Assembly (NCBI RefSeq): GCF_964199755.1
Contig: NC_133907.1
Location: 4,407,001 to 4,471,000, forward strand
From: Larus michahellis
Taxonomy: Eukaryota > Chordata > Aves > Charadriiformes > Laridae
Length of the DNA stretch: 64,000 nt
Direction of reading: 5' to 3'
Shown here: positions 63,351 to 64,000 of the stretch, in pieces
Layout: the number at the start of each line of letters is the position of its first letter
Numbering within the stretch: position 1 is the stretch's first letter
Made by a program: the position numbers and the translations under genes
The notes under the pieces: model-generated
Database searches by the model: none
Seen by the model: only the letters and a program-made list of their open reading frames with translations
Told to the model about the DNA's origin: nothing

Positions 63351-64000
63351 GCTTCCTTTTTTTTTTTTTTCTTTTTCTTTTTTTTTTTTCTTTCCCCCCC
63401 CTCCTCCTTCTTTTCCCCCCGGTTGGGCTGTCGGGGAGTGCATGCGTGTGCGGTCCCAGCGCCTCCACATGTTGTGTTACACAATGTGCTAACAAGATGG
63501 AGAAGGCCACTCGGACCGCGTGATGCCGGTGTGACGTCTGTTCGGCTTTGTGTGTCCCCCCCCTGCCCCTACCCTGGCAGGACCCGGTTGCGAGGGGCTG
63601 GGGAGGGGGGGGGCTGGCCCCCCGCCCGCCGCCTGACAGCCGGCACCGCGACTCCTGGGGTCGGAGCTGGACGGGAGCTTTTAAAACGCTGGTGGTGCTC
63701 GCTCCCGGCGCGCTCAGACACCGCGCGGGTGTTTGTGTAGGACCTACAGAGGGGATGGAGAAGGAGCCAGGCGAAGCTCCGTGGGCAGCCCGGCTCACCG
63801 GCAGGATCTTTAAGGGATTTCGGGGTGCTGCAGGCTCAGGAGAAGAGTGATGCCGAGGCCGGGGGTGCCATCGTTTGTCCCTCCCCACCGCGTGGTGCCT
63901 CGGACGGGTGTCCGCTCGCTGTCCTGCCGGGATGAAGCCGGAGCTCCTGCTCCCTCCTGCCCGGCAGCGGGTCCCCAGCACCCATCCCCGGCTGCCGGCA

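Larger units (their letters stand above)
61751..64000. other. Right-hand end of window, non-coding
   Basis: No gene is recognised. It holds a GGCAC pentamer array (62605-62696), an AT-rich island at 63040-63350 with conserved-element appearance, and a polypyrimidine tract at 63350-63420. Confidence 0.4.

Overview
The window looks like avian nuclear DNA: GC-rich and gene-sparse, with five fragments of the CR1 LINE (typical of birds and other sauropsids) and no mammalian-type SINEs. Three spliced protein-coding genes can be rebuilt exon by exon: RGS19 (+, about 1.5-6.5 kb), TCEA2 (-, about 9.2-27.5 kb) and SOX18 (+, about 44.7-49.1 kb). This is the gene set and relative orientation of human 20q13.33, inverted; from memory the block lies on chicken chromosome 20. 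The identifications rest on protein motifs and recalled human proteins, not on a database search.

Layout. 1-1540: upstream flank of RGS19, with a perfect MEF2/TATA-type element. 1541-5955: RGS19 exons, including a conserved N-terminal exon that has no ATG. 5956-9230: RGS19 3' UTR and a short gap with a CR1 tail. 9234-27424: TCEA2, ten coding exons on the minus strand. The last exon codes only for Phe-Cys-stop. Intron 6 has the hallmarks of a U12-type AT-AC intron. Two CR1 fragments lie in other introns. 27430-27670: TATA-less CpG-rich TCEA2 promoter with three ZNF143/THAP11-type sites. 27.7-44.4 kb: non-coding, with two more CR1 copies and several AT-rich islands that resemble regulatory elements. 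44.47-49.4 kb: SOX18, two exons split inside the HMG box, an intron filled by a GGGAT-based minisatellite, and a promoter flanked by homopurine/homopyrimidine tracts. 49.4-64 kb: gene-free, with unusually many tandem arrays (GGGAC, GGGAT, TG/TGCATC, CCAAC, a 30-bp minisatellite, GGCAC) and some conserved-looking islands.

The genes do not form one pathway: RGS19 turns off Gi/o/z signalling, TCEA2 rescues backtracked RNA polymerase II, and SOX18 is an endothelial/lymphatic SoxF factor. I found no RNA genes, viral genes, CRISPR arrays or defence-type systems. The strongest unusual observations are the AT-AC intron, the triple ZNF143 cluster, the tandem-repeat intron of SOX18 and the recurrence of GGGAY pentamer arrays around SOX18.
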